DNA of 64,000 bases. Source: Helicostylum pulchrum (Eukaryota; Mucoromycota; Mucoromycetes; Mucorales; Mucoraceae). The stretch lies in assembly GCA_025677825.1 (NCBI GenBank), contig JAIXMO010000036.1:62001-126000 (forward strand), given 5' to 3'. The notes under the pieces are model-generated. The model had not been told where the DNA came from. It worked only from the letters and a program-made list of their open reading frames with translations, and searched no databases. A program made the translations under genes and the position numbers. Shown here piece after piece: positions 1 through 11,297 of the stretch. The number at the start of each line of letters is the position of its first letter. Position 1 is the stretch's first letter.

Positions 1-1
1 T

Positions 2-106
2 GAAGCTTATATTGGTAAACAACAAAAGGCCAAGGCAAAAAAGATGTTAAATAACGCAGCAACAAAAGAAACTGTACCCATATTAGAAACGAAAAAATCC
101 ATCTAG
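2..106 (+). CDS. 3' end of an unidentified gene (partial)
   Basis: An open frame enters from the left edge and stops at TAG (104-106). It encodes about 34 residues rich in Lys, Gln and Ala and ending TKKSI. The lysine-rich tail suggests a soluble or cytoplasmic C-terminus, but no domain is visible and the product cannot be named. It converges on the arrestin-like gene on the other strand. Confidence 0.4.
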   Translation, partial: EAYIGKQQKAKAKKMLNNAATKETVPILETKKSI

Positions 107-199
107 AAATTATAAAATAAAAAATGCATCAATATATACAAAAATATGTATATTATTTATTCACAAAGTTTTTTTTTAAAAAAAGAGGATATTGAGTGT

Positions 200-1930
200 T
201 TAATGTAATTCAGTCGAAGATGCTGTAGAAACAGTATCATGTCTTATTAAACTAGGAACTTGTTCTTTTTCAGCATATTGTGTTGCTGGACGAAAAAAAT
301 ATTCTCTACTACCATCTCCTCGATTTATGATATCGTTTGGTCCAATTTCATGAGGTGACGAAACTGTAACTGCAGAAGGTTCCGGCTGTAGATAAACGAG
401 TTTTCTTTGAGATTGTTGAGCATAACTTACAGTATTAGAGCCTTTTAGCCTTACAGAAAGTAGAGGTGAAAATGATCTGTCGACAGGTGGATGTAAAGGA
501 TTATAAGATTGTCTTACATGTGTTGGTTCTGGTGACATCTCTCTAAGAAATAAATCTTTGGGAATGGGTGTATGGCTTCTGTTTAAATAAGATCTACGTT
601 GTACATTAAGTTTCTGTACTTGATCTGAATCTAATCTTTCTAATGGTCCAAGTTCAACAGAGTCAACGGCAGAACTATGAAAACTCATTTGTGATTGTAA
701 TGTTGATAAAGAAGAGTTTCTATGACTGATGGTACTTGCTTTTGTAACAGGGTATATGTTTGTTTCGGGAAGTGATGCATCAGAGTATGTACCAATCACA
801 ATAGCAGTTTCTTGCATATATGTATCTTTTAATTTTATAGCTGATTTTACTCCCTTCATATTTAATTCGGCCTGTAAACAATAAGATATACTCAGGATAC
901 GGCCTGTGTTTGGAAAAATACTGGCAGGTGTATCTGATGGAATATGTAGCTTTATATAAACTGATTGTGTTGATGTTGATTCTGTTACGTGTAAATCTAT
1001 ATTTTTAAATGACAATACTTTCTTATCTATAATTCTACAATAGAAAAAAAATAAGTACATACATACATTCATACATGCATTCAACATGATATATTTTTTG
1101 TAGGTATTTACTTTGCAGAACTTGTTCTATAAACATGTCTTAAAAGTGAAACTTTGATGGCCTTTAACTTTTTCATTTCAGGAAAGTTATTTATATTACA
1201 CTCTATATTTATGGTATCACCTAGATAATATATATATTCTTAGTGCCGAATGGTATAAAAAAGGTGTTGTAACTACCTTTCATGAACGCGGACTTGGAAT
1301 AGACTAGATTCCATTGAGTTATTTTGCTGCCGTTAACAAAGCCAAGGTCACTATTTAACCAGGCCCGTTTAGCATAGTCTGGTAAATTGACATTAATAAA
1401 ATCTAATATTTTTATAGGTTGTATAATAGGAGATAAACTATTTGAAAAGTTAAGTAAACGCTGCTTTGGTGTTGCTGTCAATACATAGTAGACATTGGCT
1501 ATTTTAGGAATCTATACATGGATTATTTTAATTATAGATCTTTTTTCTTTAAAATAAAATAAAATATAGTTTACTCTTGTATGGCTTGGCAATAGTTTAT
1601 CTTTTGGAATCACAAATTCAAAAGGAAAGGTGTATACTTGGTTTTTATCGAATACTGTATATTTTTGTCCAGTCTTTGGTGAAGCTAATATCTCTGTTTT
1701 ATCAAGTAATGATATCTTTTCGCTAAGTGCTTCGGCAGTTCCTTTAAAATTTAGTGATATGAACTGTATATCAGCTGATCTCTTCAAATCGAGTTTGATA
1801 TGACCTATATTATCATGTTGAATATTTTCTCTTATATCCTCATTTTGTCGTAGAATGATATAATACCTTTGATTATATCTCCAGGAAAATAGTCCTTTTC
1901 CTCAACGCAAATTGTAAACTCCTTTGGCAT
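200..1930 (-). CDS. arrestin-domain (alpha-arrestin-like) protein
   Basis: The spliced gene starts at ATG 1930 (MPKEFTICVEEKDYFPGDII) and stops at 200-202. The N-terminal half has the arrestin_N beta-sandwich pattern: a GDIIKG.I.L start, then ISLNFKGTAEALSE and YTFPFEFVIPKDKLLPSHTR. The C-terminal half (GDTINIECNINNFP, SVYIKLHIPSDTPASIFPNT, ILSISYCLQAEL) fits arrestin_C. At least five exons are joined by short GT-AG introns. After the folds comes a Ser/Pro-rich tail of roughly 150 residues without an obvious PPxY site, so Rsp5 recruitment is not evident. Alpha-arrestins in fungi act as adaptors for membrane-protein ubiquitination and endocytosis; the substrate here is unknown. Confidence 0.75.
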
Positions 1931-2878
1931 TTTTTATATTTTTTGTTATTGTTGTGTATAATTTTAAAAAAGAAAAAAAGATAAAAGGATAAATAATAGG
2001 GAGTAGGCTAATGTTTTTCTTTTTAAAGGAAAAAGTCCCATTTTTTTTAAACTTCCATTATTACACAAACTGCACAAAAAAAAAGAGAGTGTATAAAAAG
2101 TATCGTTCAAAAGTGATCTTTCTTTTCCCAATTATTAAAGAAAGAGTAGAGCCGTATTAAAAACGTGTCGTGTTTTACCACCTTTTAACTAAGATTAAAT
2201 ACGTCTTCTTTTTATCGTATTTAAAGAAGCCATCCTTTTTTATATTAGCCGTAAATAAAAGCCAACCTTTTCGTTCGTTAAAAGTAAATGATGCGTGTAC
2301 ATCCTTTTAAAAAAAAATCACAATATTTCCTCCTTTTATATATCGTGTCAAGTTGTTTATCAAAGAAAAAGGCCTGACACTCCTTAATATACACGCATCT
2401 GCACGCGAACTAAGGAGCCTGGGCTTTGTTAGTCTGTACTACTACGGCTATAATAATTGCCTTGCTTTGCCTCATGAACTTGCTAAAAATTATAAAATTG
2501 CTTTCATATGGTTATTTATTCTACGAAAAAAAATGTGAGCTTACAATCCCTGGTTCACCGTGTTGAATAATTACTGGTTCATGTATATAAGGTTTTATCT
2601 ATTATCGTCGTTTAGACAATTGTGCCGATTCCTTGTAGCTTAAAAAATAAAGTTAGGTACAACCTATATCAATCTACTTTTGTAAGACAACATAAAAACC
2701 ACGTTATCGAGTGTAGGATATGGCTTTCTGGCTAATACAGACGTTATCCCGTAGTAAAATTACCTCACGATATTAGTAACGTACTGCGTAAGAGACCTCC
2801 TCCACAGAAAGAAGAAAAAAGAGTTTTATTTATAAATAACCCCAAAAAATTCTAAGGTCCTCAGTGTGGCCTTATCTT
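1931..2878. other. intergenic, no convincing gene
   Basis: An AT-rich spacer upstream of the arrestin gene, with scattered A/T runs and several short chance frames. I see no spliceable coding signal on either strand until the glycine-rich frame at 2879. Confidence 0.5.
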
Positions 2879-3244
2879 TCACTCGCCTCCACAGCCACCT
2901 CCTCCATAAACACCTGTCGCGCCTCCTTCTCCTCCTCCTCCACCACAGCCCGAAGACGTTTCGCCGCCGTTTGAATAGAATTCACCGCCTCGAAACATGC
3001 CAGCACATCTCGTAGTAATTCTAGTTCTAAGATTATCCTCCGCATTCATTATGAATGTTTGCAGTGCTATAAACCAAGGATTCGCTCCATATATCGCTTA
3101 TATCGTACCAATTGAAGTTATCGCCAGCAGTATTATAATGAGGGTTTCGAGCTTCATAAATGTCGTTATATTTTTTACATGATTTTTCCAATTTAGAAAT
3201 ATTACTTACTGACTTTTTGGGGGTCCATATATCACAATGTCTAG
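2879..3244 (-). pseudogene. glycine-rich protein relic
   Basis: Two overlapping minus-strand frames look protein-like. The upstream one (from about 3244) carries KYNDIYEARNPHYNTAGDNF and then WYDISDIWSES, and stops after ECGG. The downstream frame carries MFRGGEFYSNGG and a Gly/Cys tail, and ends in GGGGCGGE at the stop 2879-2881. The two join only by a frame change or an unseen intron. Gly/Cys-rich C-terminal tails occur in several fungal protein families, but none could be assigned. No upstream exons with a start codon were found, so this is treated as a decayed 3' end. Confidence 0.3.
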
Positions 3245-3631
3245 TTCATGTTGAAAGAAAAATGCTGCCAGGTATCAATATAATAACTGCGTTTGTTTGA
3301 ACCAAGACAAAATAAAATGTAACTGTCCATTGCATAGTGTAACAGCAACAAAAATGATTAAAAGAGCCCAGGATACTACGAAGTGTTTTTGTATGAGCCA
3401 AAATGTTCTACTCTCTTAGCTGATATTTAGCATTGTTACATACTTTGGTAAGTATATTCAAACTATTTACTTTTAAATAATCGCTGTTTATTTGTAGATG
3501 CATTAGAAAACTATATTCTAAAATAAATACTATGTCTGTTATGTATACACCTCTAATTTATAAAAAAAAAAAATGGGTCAAGAAAAGTAAAGAAATGTAT
3601 GCAATATGCATACAGTCTATAAAAAAAAGGT

Positions 3632-4701
3632 TTATTTCTGTGATAATTCATTACCAATCTTGTAATTCAAAATTTTATTCCAGTCCATCTTATTACGAGT
3701 CATGGGCAAAGCTCTTCTTAAACCCTTGAACGTACTTTCAGCAAGTTCACTATAACTTTCATTCATGGAAGTATGATATTTTTTATCGAATCCTGCAATT
3801 TCCTTTACCAATAACTTTGCTAACTGTTGTTCGTCCTAATAGAAAGAAAGACATTTAGTTTCTTGTTTTTAATAAAAATTATATAAAAACTTTACATCCT
3901 TCTTGGCAACTTTAGTTTCGAAATTCTTTTCAGCATTCAATTGAACGTTACCATCTTCATAGTAATGAACACTGACTTTAGTTGTACCTTTCAAGTCAGT
4001 GGATTGGGTATCATAGATCCAAGCAGCAAGCCATCTGCCATTCCAGAAATTATTGGGGTTATATTTGTTATCAACAATAGCAATGGTAATCTCTGTTTCG
4101 GTACAATGAACTGTACAAACACCATTAGGAAAGTGATCTTCAACGTATTTTACACATTCAGTTTCAACCGCTGTTCGAAGACTATCTAAAGCTTGTTCCT
4201 CTGTATACTCTTCCAAGTCAGAAGCAGCCTAAATAAGATAGAATCAGTACAAAAAATTATATTAAATATAAAGAAAAAAAAAAGCATTACAAGACGCATA
4301 TGATCAAATTTAAACGTTTGCTTGGAACGAGGGTCAAGGTATCTATCTTCTCCAATTTTACCATGCTTTGTTACAATAACCTAAAGAAAAGAGGGTGTTA
4401 AAACTTTCATCTTTCTATTACATTGAGTTACATACTTCATGGTCTAAACCAGGAGGGGTAACTGTAATATGTTGTTCAGTATTATACTGTTCAAGTGCTT
4501 GAAGAATACCATCTTGAAGTCCGTCGTCGTTATTAACCAAGGCACGAACATCTAGTTTTAAATTAAGTACTAAAGTTTCAAAAAGAGAAAGAAAATACAC
4601 ACGCGTATATTACCATTGAATACATCATTAACTTCGCCGGGAGGACTCGATAACAGAAACCCAGCAGCAATCTTTACTTTATCTTCAATAGAAACACTCA
4701 T
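3632..4701 (-). CDS. CAP1: F-actin-capping protein subunit alpha
   Basis: The spliced protein begins MSVSIEDKVKIAAGFLLSSP, followed by PPGEVNDVF, the standard start of CapZ alpha. It continues with DVRALVNNDDGLQDGILQAL, then HGKIGEDRYLDPRSKQTF, NKYNPNNFWNGRWLAAW and a last exon ending KIGNELSQK. The length, about 265-275 residues, is normal for the family. The product dimerises with capping protein beta, blocks actin barbed ends and so limits filament growth at cortical patches. Four or five short introns are present; the start is fixed by homology and the stop lies at 3632-3634. It is the clearest actin-cytoskeleton gene here; the RPEL protein at 20750-21379 is a possible second. Confidence 0.93.
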
Positions 4702-4988
4702 TTTTCGTTTGTTTATTTAAAAAAGATATATATCACTGTAAAATAAAAAGCTGTAAATATTCGAAATCGTCAAAAGTCCATAATTTAAGGCTGTCACACC
4801 TGGCCTGTTTGTGAATAATAATTAATAAACAATACCCTCTTACACTTTTATTCATGTGTTGCTTACCATTACAAATCTTTACGAGCTCGAATAATGACTT
4901 CGTCACTGTCTGTCATTCTCTTTCATTAAAGAAGGAAGAGGTTGAAATGTTAAAATCAGTGTTAGATTGACTGAAGCTAGTTGAGAAT

Positions 4989-7900
4989 TCAGGAAATGTT
5001 TGCTGGAGCCACACCTGACAACCCTATTGCTAATGCTGACATTGTATCACGAGACATGATGGACTTTTTGTATATCAGGAAACGCACCTAGGATTAATGC
5101 ATCTAAAGGATCCTTTACTTCCAACTCTGACATATGTTCCTTTAATCTTTCTGGCATGGATTGGATGGCTAAACTTATTATAACAGTAGACATACGTTTG
5201 AGAGGTGTTATTCTCGTTGGTAATACAGACGGATGTATACTTGCCATGTATATCCTGTTTCCATTTACCACCGTAACGCAGATGGCCTTTTATTCTTGAT
5301 CCTACTTCTGTTCCTCGATCACCAATCATCATTATAAGTTTAGACTTTTTTCGTCCTTTGAACCCTATATTTATATGAAAGTAATAATTGTTTTAGTCTG
5401 TAGAAACCGAATACATGCTATAATGGTATATGGCGAGTTACTCTCTTGTTTCTTTATAAAGTCTCTTTCCTGAGTACATAATTTACGGCGAAATGATTTG
5501 TCTAGAATTTCTACCGATCTTTTGCTTCTTGACTCTTAGAAAAGTAAAATTTGTTCATTTCATTTCTGTATTGACTTTTACTAAAATAATTTCTGTGAGC
5601 TTCGTGAATGTCTAAATTACTGTTCAATGGTGTTTCAGATAGAGATTTCTCAATCTGTAAGATTCTCTTTCCATCCTCTGTGGTTTTCTTTTTTCTCTCC
5701 AACTTTCTCCTTGCCTTTCTATGCCCTGTGCCAACATCGATATCAGCAGCAGTAATTTTCTTACAAACCGAAAGTTTCAAGAAATTACTATTACCGTCTC
5801 CTTTGGTATTATATTTTTCTATAATATCTTCCATTGAATGGCTTTCATTGATATCCAAGAGAGCATCGTATCTGTTATACAACTCCAAATGAAATTTGAA
5901 TCGATTTAATGTTATTCCGACAGTGTTAGTCATGGTGACTACACCATTATCAGTACCAGAAAATAGGGTATTATCGTCTGTTACAGTTTCTCTATTGACG
6001 TAAGCGTTTTCAGCTTTAATTACAACATCATTATAATTGGAAAGATCATACAACTAATTACATCGTTTTTTTCTTCCGAAAGTCTATCTCTTCCTGATGC
6101 TGTTCTAAGTAAATTTAACCGCCTTAGAGCCATCCTTTTGACATGCTGTAGCCTTTTTAGGGTTTTTAATTCCGTACGAATTCTCGTAATGGTATCGAAT
6201 GCTTCATATTCAGATTGTTTTACATGTTGTATTTTTGTAAATATATCGTTCCTCTGAAGAATATCAGAACTATATCTCCATTGCAACTTTAGATCCTTCT
6301 TTTGTTTAGAATAATCGATTATCGCTTCTTCTTTGAGGGAAATTCACAATTGATTTGTTAAAGTACTAATTTTACTTTGAAGAAGACCAATTTCTTCTTT
6401 GATAACAGCTTCATCGTTATTGAGCTCCTGAACTACTTCAGTATCATTTAAAGCTTGTAAATAACTAGACTTTTCCTTCCTTTGCGGAGAGTTTTTAACG
6501 GTGTGTTTTTCTCCAGGTACAAAAGTGATTGACCGGGAAAGGCATAATCCAGCAGATTGGCACTTTTCTTGAATAGATTTCATATCGAACACTGACGCAA
6601 ACACTTCGTCCTGGTGTCTTCTAGCAGATTCTTCAGAATCAATTATATATCCAACATAATCAAATAGATACAAAGAGTTTACTCTCTTTCGTGAAAGCAT
6701 ATGGTGCAACGCTGGACCATCAATTCTTAAAGTATTCAAGCTTAAACTGGGCATGGGGCATATATTCCTTGCGAATTTTTGGTAGCTTGTGATTTCAAAA
6801 ATTTCGTTCGCCAGCAGTATAAATGGAAGTTGTACTATATCAAAAGATAACCCCTTGGACGGAATATATGGAGCCAAATGATTGACGATCAATGCAGCAA
6901 CTTTTAATTCTTCCTTGCTAATTTCACTACAACAGTCCTTTAGTAACTCTTCAGTATTGCCTGTTTCCTTTGATAAAAGTACATGTTTGATTGTTGCTTT
7001 TAATGAAAGTAAACTTTTCTGGATATATCACTATCTACAGGTTTTGGTTTATCATTATTCATTTCATCTTCGACGAAATCCTCTTTTGTTTCTTGCACGT
7101 TTGCCGTATCGGACGGCTGCTACATAACTTGTTTCAATACAATTGAAAATATAAATAAAGAATATCGTTATATTTACCGATTTTTTAATCGCATAAATTT
7201 CTTTGAAAAAAGCTATTCTTTTCTGCGATGCTTCAGCTTTCCTTTCGTTTGATTTTACTTGGTACTTTTTAAGTTTCTTGTATTCTTCTCGAACCAAGTT
7301 TCTCATTCGATTTCTAGTGAAAGATTTTTCTGTACCCTTCTGTAGTTTTCTTTCACTGGCAATTTTTTTTTCAGCTTTCATTTCTCTATATTTACTTTTT
7401 CTCTCTGGTGCTAAGTGTACACGCAGTAGTACATCAATAAGATGATTCAGTGTCGAATTAAATAACTTTTTTTTCCCCCACATGGTTTTAAAATTTGCAT
7501 TGTAAATGTCACGAGCAATACTCATTTCCAAACTTGATAGTTGCATATCATTATCCTCGTAAGTATCTCCACTGACACTGTAAGAAGACAAACACTCAAA
7601 AAGAGAATTCTTTAAATTTTGAGTTTTGTGCTTGACCTCTAGCACCAAAATAATTAGAATGAATAAGAGATAAATGTGCTTCTTGAAACAGACTATTGAT
7701 CTCCTTAGTACTTTCCGCATTAAAGGAAGACATAGAAAGACGGACCAGTCTAAACTTTTGTACAGCTCTAGGAAGAAAGCCAGGAGGAAGAATTTTTAGG
7801 AAGGTTTAGTCCTTTTAAAGACCAGTCATGGTTGAGTTCTCCATCTTTAAAAACTATACTACCGTTCTTAAATAACAGCATTGTTAAAAATATCGCTTCT

Positions 7901-8576
7901 GATAAATTAGCAATGTAATTGGATACTCTTAACATTGTTTCTTGCAATTTTTTTGTAAGTATATCTCTTATTTCTGGAGGAAGATCACTTCGAATAATCT
8001 TATTCATAGAGACGAAACACTTTATATTAACAATTTCTAACAATTGTTGTTGTTCTTCTGTAGACTGTGATGGAGGTTCGGCTTCATCGATTTTTTTTTT
8101 TTGATACGACCGTTTCCGCAATTTGGTCAAAATTAGTTTCTACATATTTCTTCCATGCGTTAATGTTCGTAACATCAAGATTTTTATCTAAATAATTAGA
8201 TAAAACACTACCTGAACAGTTGGATGCTTTTGCGGCATTTTGGATTATGTTTAAAGGAAGTCTTTTAACCTTTAGGAGTTTTTCCTTTAACTTTTTGAGC
8301 GCTTTAGATGAATCTTCTTTCTTTAAGTCTTTAACGCAAAAGGTTATTTTGGAAACAATACAGCCATGACTAGCGATGTTAAAATTATTAAATATAGCTT
8401 CTTTGGGTGTAGTTAAAATACGAGGGCGTTTGACAACATTAGTTGAAGACCCTTCATTTGCGTTTTGCGCAACATTTGGCCTTTTCCCTGATTATTTTAC
8501 TTTTAATATTGGAGCTGCAGTAGTTCGGCTGCCGTCGAAGGAAGCTTCTTGTAACGTCTTTCTCCTTTTTTCCCAT
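4989..8576 (-). pseudogene. decayed TnpB/Fanzor-like RuvC nuclease of a transposable element
   Basis: A long minus-strand coding trace is broken by at least three frameshifts and stops (a 10-nt poly-A run near 8093-8103, another break near 7015, one just after the zinc ribbon near 5087). The order of features matches eukaryotic TnpB homologues (Fanzor). A Lys-rich N-terminal region and helical middle come first. A RuvC-I-like strand follows (FSGTDNGVVTMTNTVGITLN, about 5880-5970). Then come IGDRGTEVGSRIKGHLRYGG, a zinc ribbon (QTYVYCYNK ... FRCINPRCVS, about 5085-5200) and a final RuvC-III-like MSRDTMSALAIGLSG. The first ribbon cysteine appears to be Tyr. In the living family these are RNA-guided endonucleases; this copy is almost certainly dead. 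No terminal repeats were recognised. Confidence 0.6.
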
Positions 8577-8961
8577 AAATAAAAAAACTTTGATTTTAAA
8601 ATATCAGTCAGTATATCTGGAAAAAGTAAAATACAATAACGATTTACCAAAATATCTGCTTCTGTTAAATTCGATGTAATTTAAACAGGTCCGATTAGAG
8701 AGGGAGTTACAGAGAGTGAAAAAAAAGTAAAGCACTTCAAGTTAAATATTACTAAAATTAAATATAAATGTAGAATAGATATGCAGAGGATTAAATTCAC
8801 GCGTTTTTTTAATTTTTGGGATTTTTTTTCCGGAGTCCTAAAGCGCTTTTTTTTTGTTGTTTCATTTTCTGAAACTTTTTTTATAAATCTGTCAGTTTTT
8901 TAAAAAAAATGATAGATTTAGGAGGGGGTTTCCTTTTTCTTTGTTTCTATTAATTATTTCT
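8577..8961. other. spacer between the decayed nuclease and the 7-TM gene
   Basis: An AT-rich spacer with several T runs, likely holding the promoter of the plus-strand gene at 8962. No coding signal was seen. Confidence 0.4.
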
Positions 8962-10262
8962 ATGGATAAGCCCGTCTCATATGTGCAAATAGGTAATCTT
9001 GTATTGGAAGGTGCTACAATGGCTCTTGCACTACAATTGATTGCTTCCTGTCTACACAATTCAAAGCATCAAAGGTGGAAAATCCGTACTTTAAAAATTA
9101 TTATGGCTGTAGGTTTATTTACTAAAAGCATATTATTTTCTTCTTTTAATCTAAGGTAGTTGATATAAACCCCCCTCTGCTATCTTTTACATATAATTTA
9201 CTCATGCTCTAGATAGTACAACGTACATAACATGTCAAATTACTGGTAGAATAGGCAACGCTTTTTTTCATACCGCTGTTATGGCTAGTATAGTTATACT
9301 CTTACTTCGCGTAATGGCTCTTGTACCCAATAGGTGCTATATATCGTTTGTTATCTTCCACACAATCATCTTTGTTGCAAGGCTGATCTTTGCTGTATTC
9401 GACGTCATATCTACTAGTATTTTCGTAAATAGTTTTGGTGTTTGTATATTCAAGGAAAAATACAAAGTAATTGTCTCTTTTTTTTATTCTACATATTTTT
9501 ATATATTTAATTTAATTTATATATAGCTTGTAGCTGGATATACTGTGACTGACAGTATAATAGATGTGTATGTCAGCCTCATGGTCGCCGCAATACTAAT
9601 AAATCATATTTTAAAAGTTCGATCACTTGGTATTAGTGGAAATGTAACTTTATACGCCTCTATTGTGGTTACAAATGTAATTCGAACTACTGTTTTATCG
9701 ATTGTTAATATTATTACCGCCATATATTTACTTGTTGTAAGTATAAACAAAATTCGCCCATCTACAAAATATCTAAAAAAAAATTACTTTTCCATTTTAT
9801 TAGAACGTTTACAGCCCAATTACTCTTTATATCCTTTGGCCAGTGACATCTATTTGTCTTCTAGTATTGATTGGTTACGACACGAATATAACTAACGCAA
9901 TGAGAAGGATTAAATCAAATTCTGAGCAGAGCCAAAACAATGATCAAAAGCACCATACCGCAAGAAACTCTTTAACTAACGATTTCAGTTCGATCCCACA
10001 TTCTACTCGCAAAATAGTTCGTACACGTAGAAATAATGAATTTGGCTTTAATGAAGACGATTTAGAGATGATACAAGAATCAAGTAGTCAAGGCCAACAA
10101 GAACGTGTTCGACCAGAACCTATCCAACAAAATATCAACCCATTAGAAGATCTTCAGCAAGATCATAGCCAAGAAGATTCCAATGTTCCTCATACTACTG
10201 TCATGGATATGCCAGGACCAAGTACCATTGTAAACTCATCTGAAAGTCTTAAAACTTATTAA
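8962..10262 (+). CDS. predicted seven-transmembrane protein, orphan
   Basis: Four exons join in frame: MDKPVSYVQIGNLVLEGATM... ending at AATCTAAG (9155); then from 9225 after gatag; LVAGYTVTDSIIDVYVSLMV from about 9527; and NVYSPITLYILWPVTSICLL from about 9805, with stop at 10260-10262. Hydrophobic helices are GNLVLEGATMALALQLIASC, LKIIMAVGLFTKSILFSSF, ASIVILLLRVMALV, CYISFVIFHTIIFVARLIF, VYVSLMVAAILINHIL, YASIVVTNVIRTTVLSIVNI and TLYILWPVTSICLLVLIGY, giving seven segments. A hydrophilic Gln/Ser/Asn-rich tail of about 120 residues follows, starting with a basic cluster (MRRIK) that suggests a cytosolic C-terminus. The layout is GPCR-like, but no family motif was recognised. Confidence 0.65.
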
Positions 10263-10354
10263 ATACCCTCTACATTATATGTATTTTTTTTTCTCAAACA
10301 ATAATAATAAGTGTAATTACTATATTCCTGCCCATTATTGCATAATCAAGTGAG

Positions 10355-10356
<2 letters not shown>

Positions 10357-10385
<29 letters not shown>
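10357..10385 (+). repeat. poly(A) run of 29
   Basis: Twenty-nine consecutive A residues, followed by GG, lying 16 bases before the first GATAGACTATTAGGGAGTT copy. The second copy of that 19-mer is also preceded by 29 A residues and GG. Confidence 0.9.
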
Positions 10386-10387
<2 letters not shown>

Positions 10388-10401
10388 TGGGGAAAAAGCA
10401 C

Positions 10402-10420
10402 GATAGACTATTAGGGAGTT
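10402..10420 (+). repeat. 19-bp direct repeat, left copy
   Basis: GATAGACTATTAGGGAGTT occurs here and at 11076-11094, bracketing the broken kinase copy. With the poly(A) just before the right copy this resembles the target-site duplication of a retroposed sequence. Confidence 0.8.
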
Positions 10421-10483
10421 AAACCATTACTGATACGTCCATTTATTGTCATTTAAGAAAGGAAATCAAACAAATACTATTTC

Positions 10484-11045
10484 TTCTCCGTCAGTAGGAT
10501 ATATCTACTTTGACATCAAATGATTCAAGTGCTCTAAATAGAATAGAACCAATTTCCTGTTGCATCATCTTGTTTCATATCAACTTTTTCGATCTGTAAT
10601 ATTTAACCTCACTAATAGCGCAGATCCGTCAGTGTACATCAGATTACAAAGCAATGTCAGTGAATACACGTACGCTGTTTTAATATTTCGAGATACATAA
10701 TATATATCGACACCCCCCACAGCTTGTACATTTTGACAAGGAAACAGTGATAGTATATAGTCTTTCTGATGTACTCTTCCCCCCCCCCCCAATTGATTAC
10801 TCTTGTTGAAGATTTACTCCCAAAAAAAGAAAGAGTGAATGCAATTTAATATTGTACGACAAATAAAGTTTTGTTACTTTTTATAAAAAAGGGCGTAATG
10901 ATTTATGTACACCATCTTCTTTTTTAATCATATCCTACGAAAATAATAATAATTAGAAACCACAACCTATTTATCAGCTTATCGATATTATGATAATATT
11001 TATAATATTGAAGTTATCGGAATATTTCTGTAATGACGGCTTCAC
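10484..11045 (-). pseudogene. truncated, decayed copy of the STK16-type kinase gene
   Basis: This stretch aligns collinearly with the downstream kinase gene, from about 13110 to 13798. Matching blocks include ATCTACTTT..ACATCAAAT, GTCAGTGA.TACACGT, CGATAGTATAT-like and CCCAATTGATTACTCTT segments, and CTGTAATGA.GGCTTCAC at the end. It retains sequence corresponding to introns of the parent and has no continuous frame. On the plus strand the homology ends exactly where a 29-A run begins (11046). It is a partial copy with many substitutions and short indels, so it cannot encode a kinase. Confidence 0.75.

Positions 11046-11074
<29 letters not shown>
11046..11074 (+). repeat. poly(A) run of 29 at the end of the kinase relic
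   Basis: A run of 29 A residues directly abuts the point where similarity to the kinase gene ends (GGCTTCAC) and precedes GG and the right 19-bp direct repeat. Confidence 0.9.
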
Positions 11075-11075
<1 letters not shown>

Positions 11076-11078
<3 letters not shown>

Positions 11079-11094
11079 AGACTATTAGGGAGTT
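11076..11094 (+). repeat. 19-bp direct repeat, right copy
   Basis: Identical to 10402-10420. The two copies are 674 bp apart, start to start, and flank the kinase relic. Confidence 0.8.
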
Positions 11095-11297
11095 GAAAGC
11101 AGGGAGTATATTACTACTGCACGAGAAATAGAATAGGTCTCCTACATGACTAAGGATGTGAAAATATATACGCCTTCTGAATAAAAGGTCTCACACACAA
11201 CCCCCCCCCCCCCCGATATATAACATCTATTTATTTATTCTTTTTTTTTTAAAAAAAAAGACGAGATCTTCCTTTTTATATTATTCTTACATAAAAA

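Noticed and set aside
2353..2538. 61-codon plus-strand frame
   Set aside because: No domain, no splice context, ordinary chance length for AT-rich spacer.
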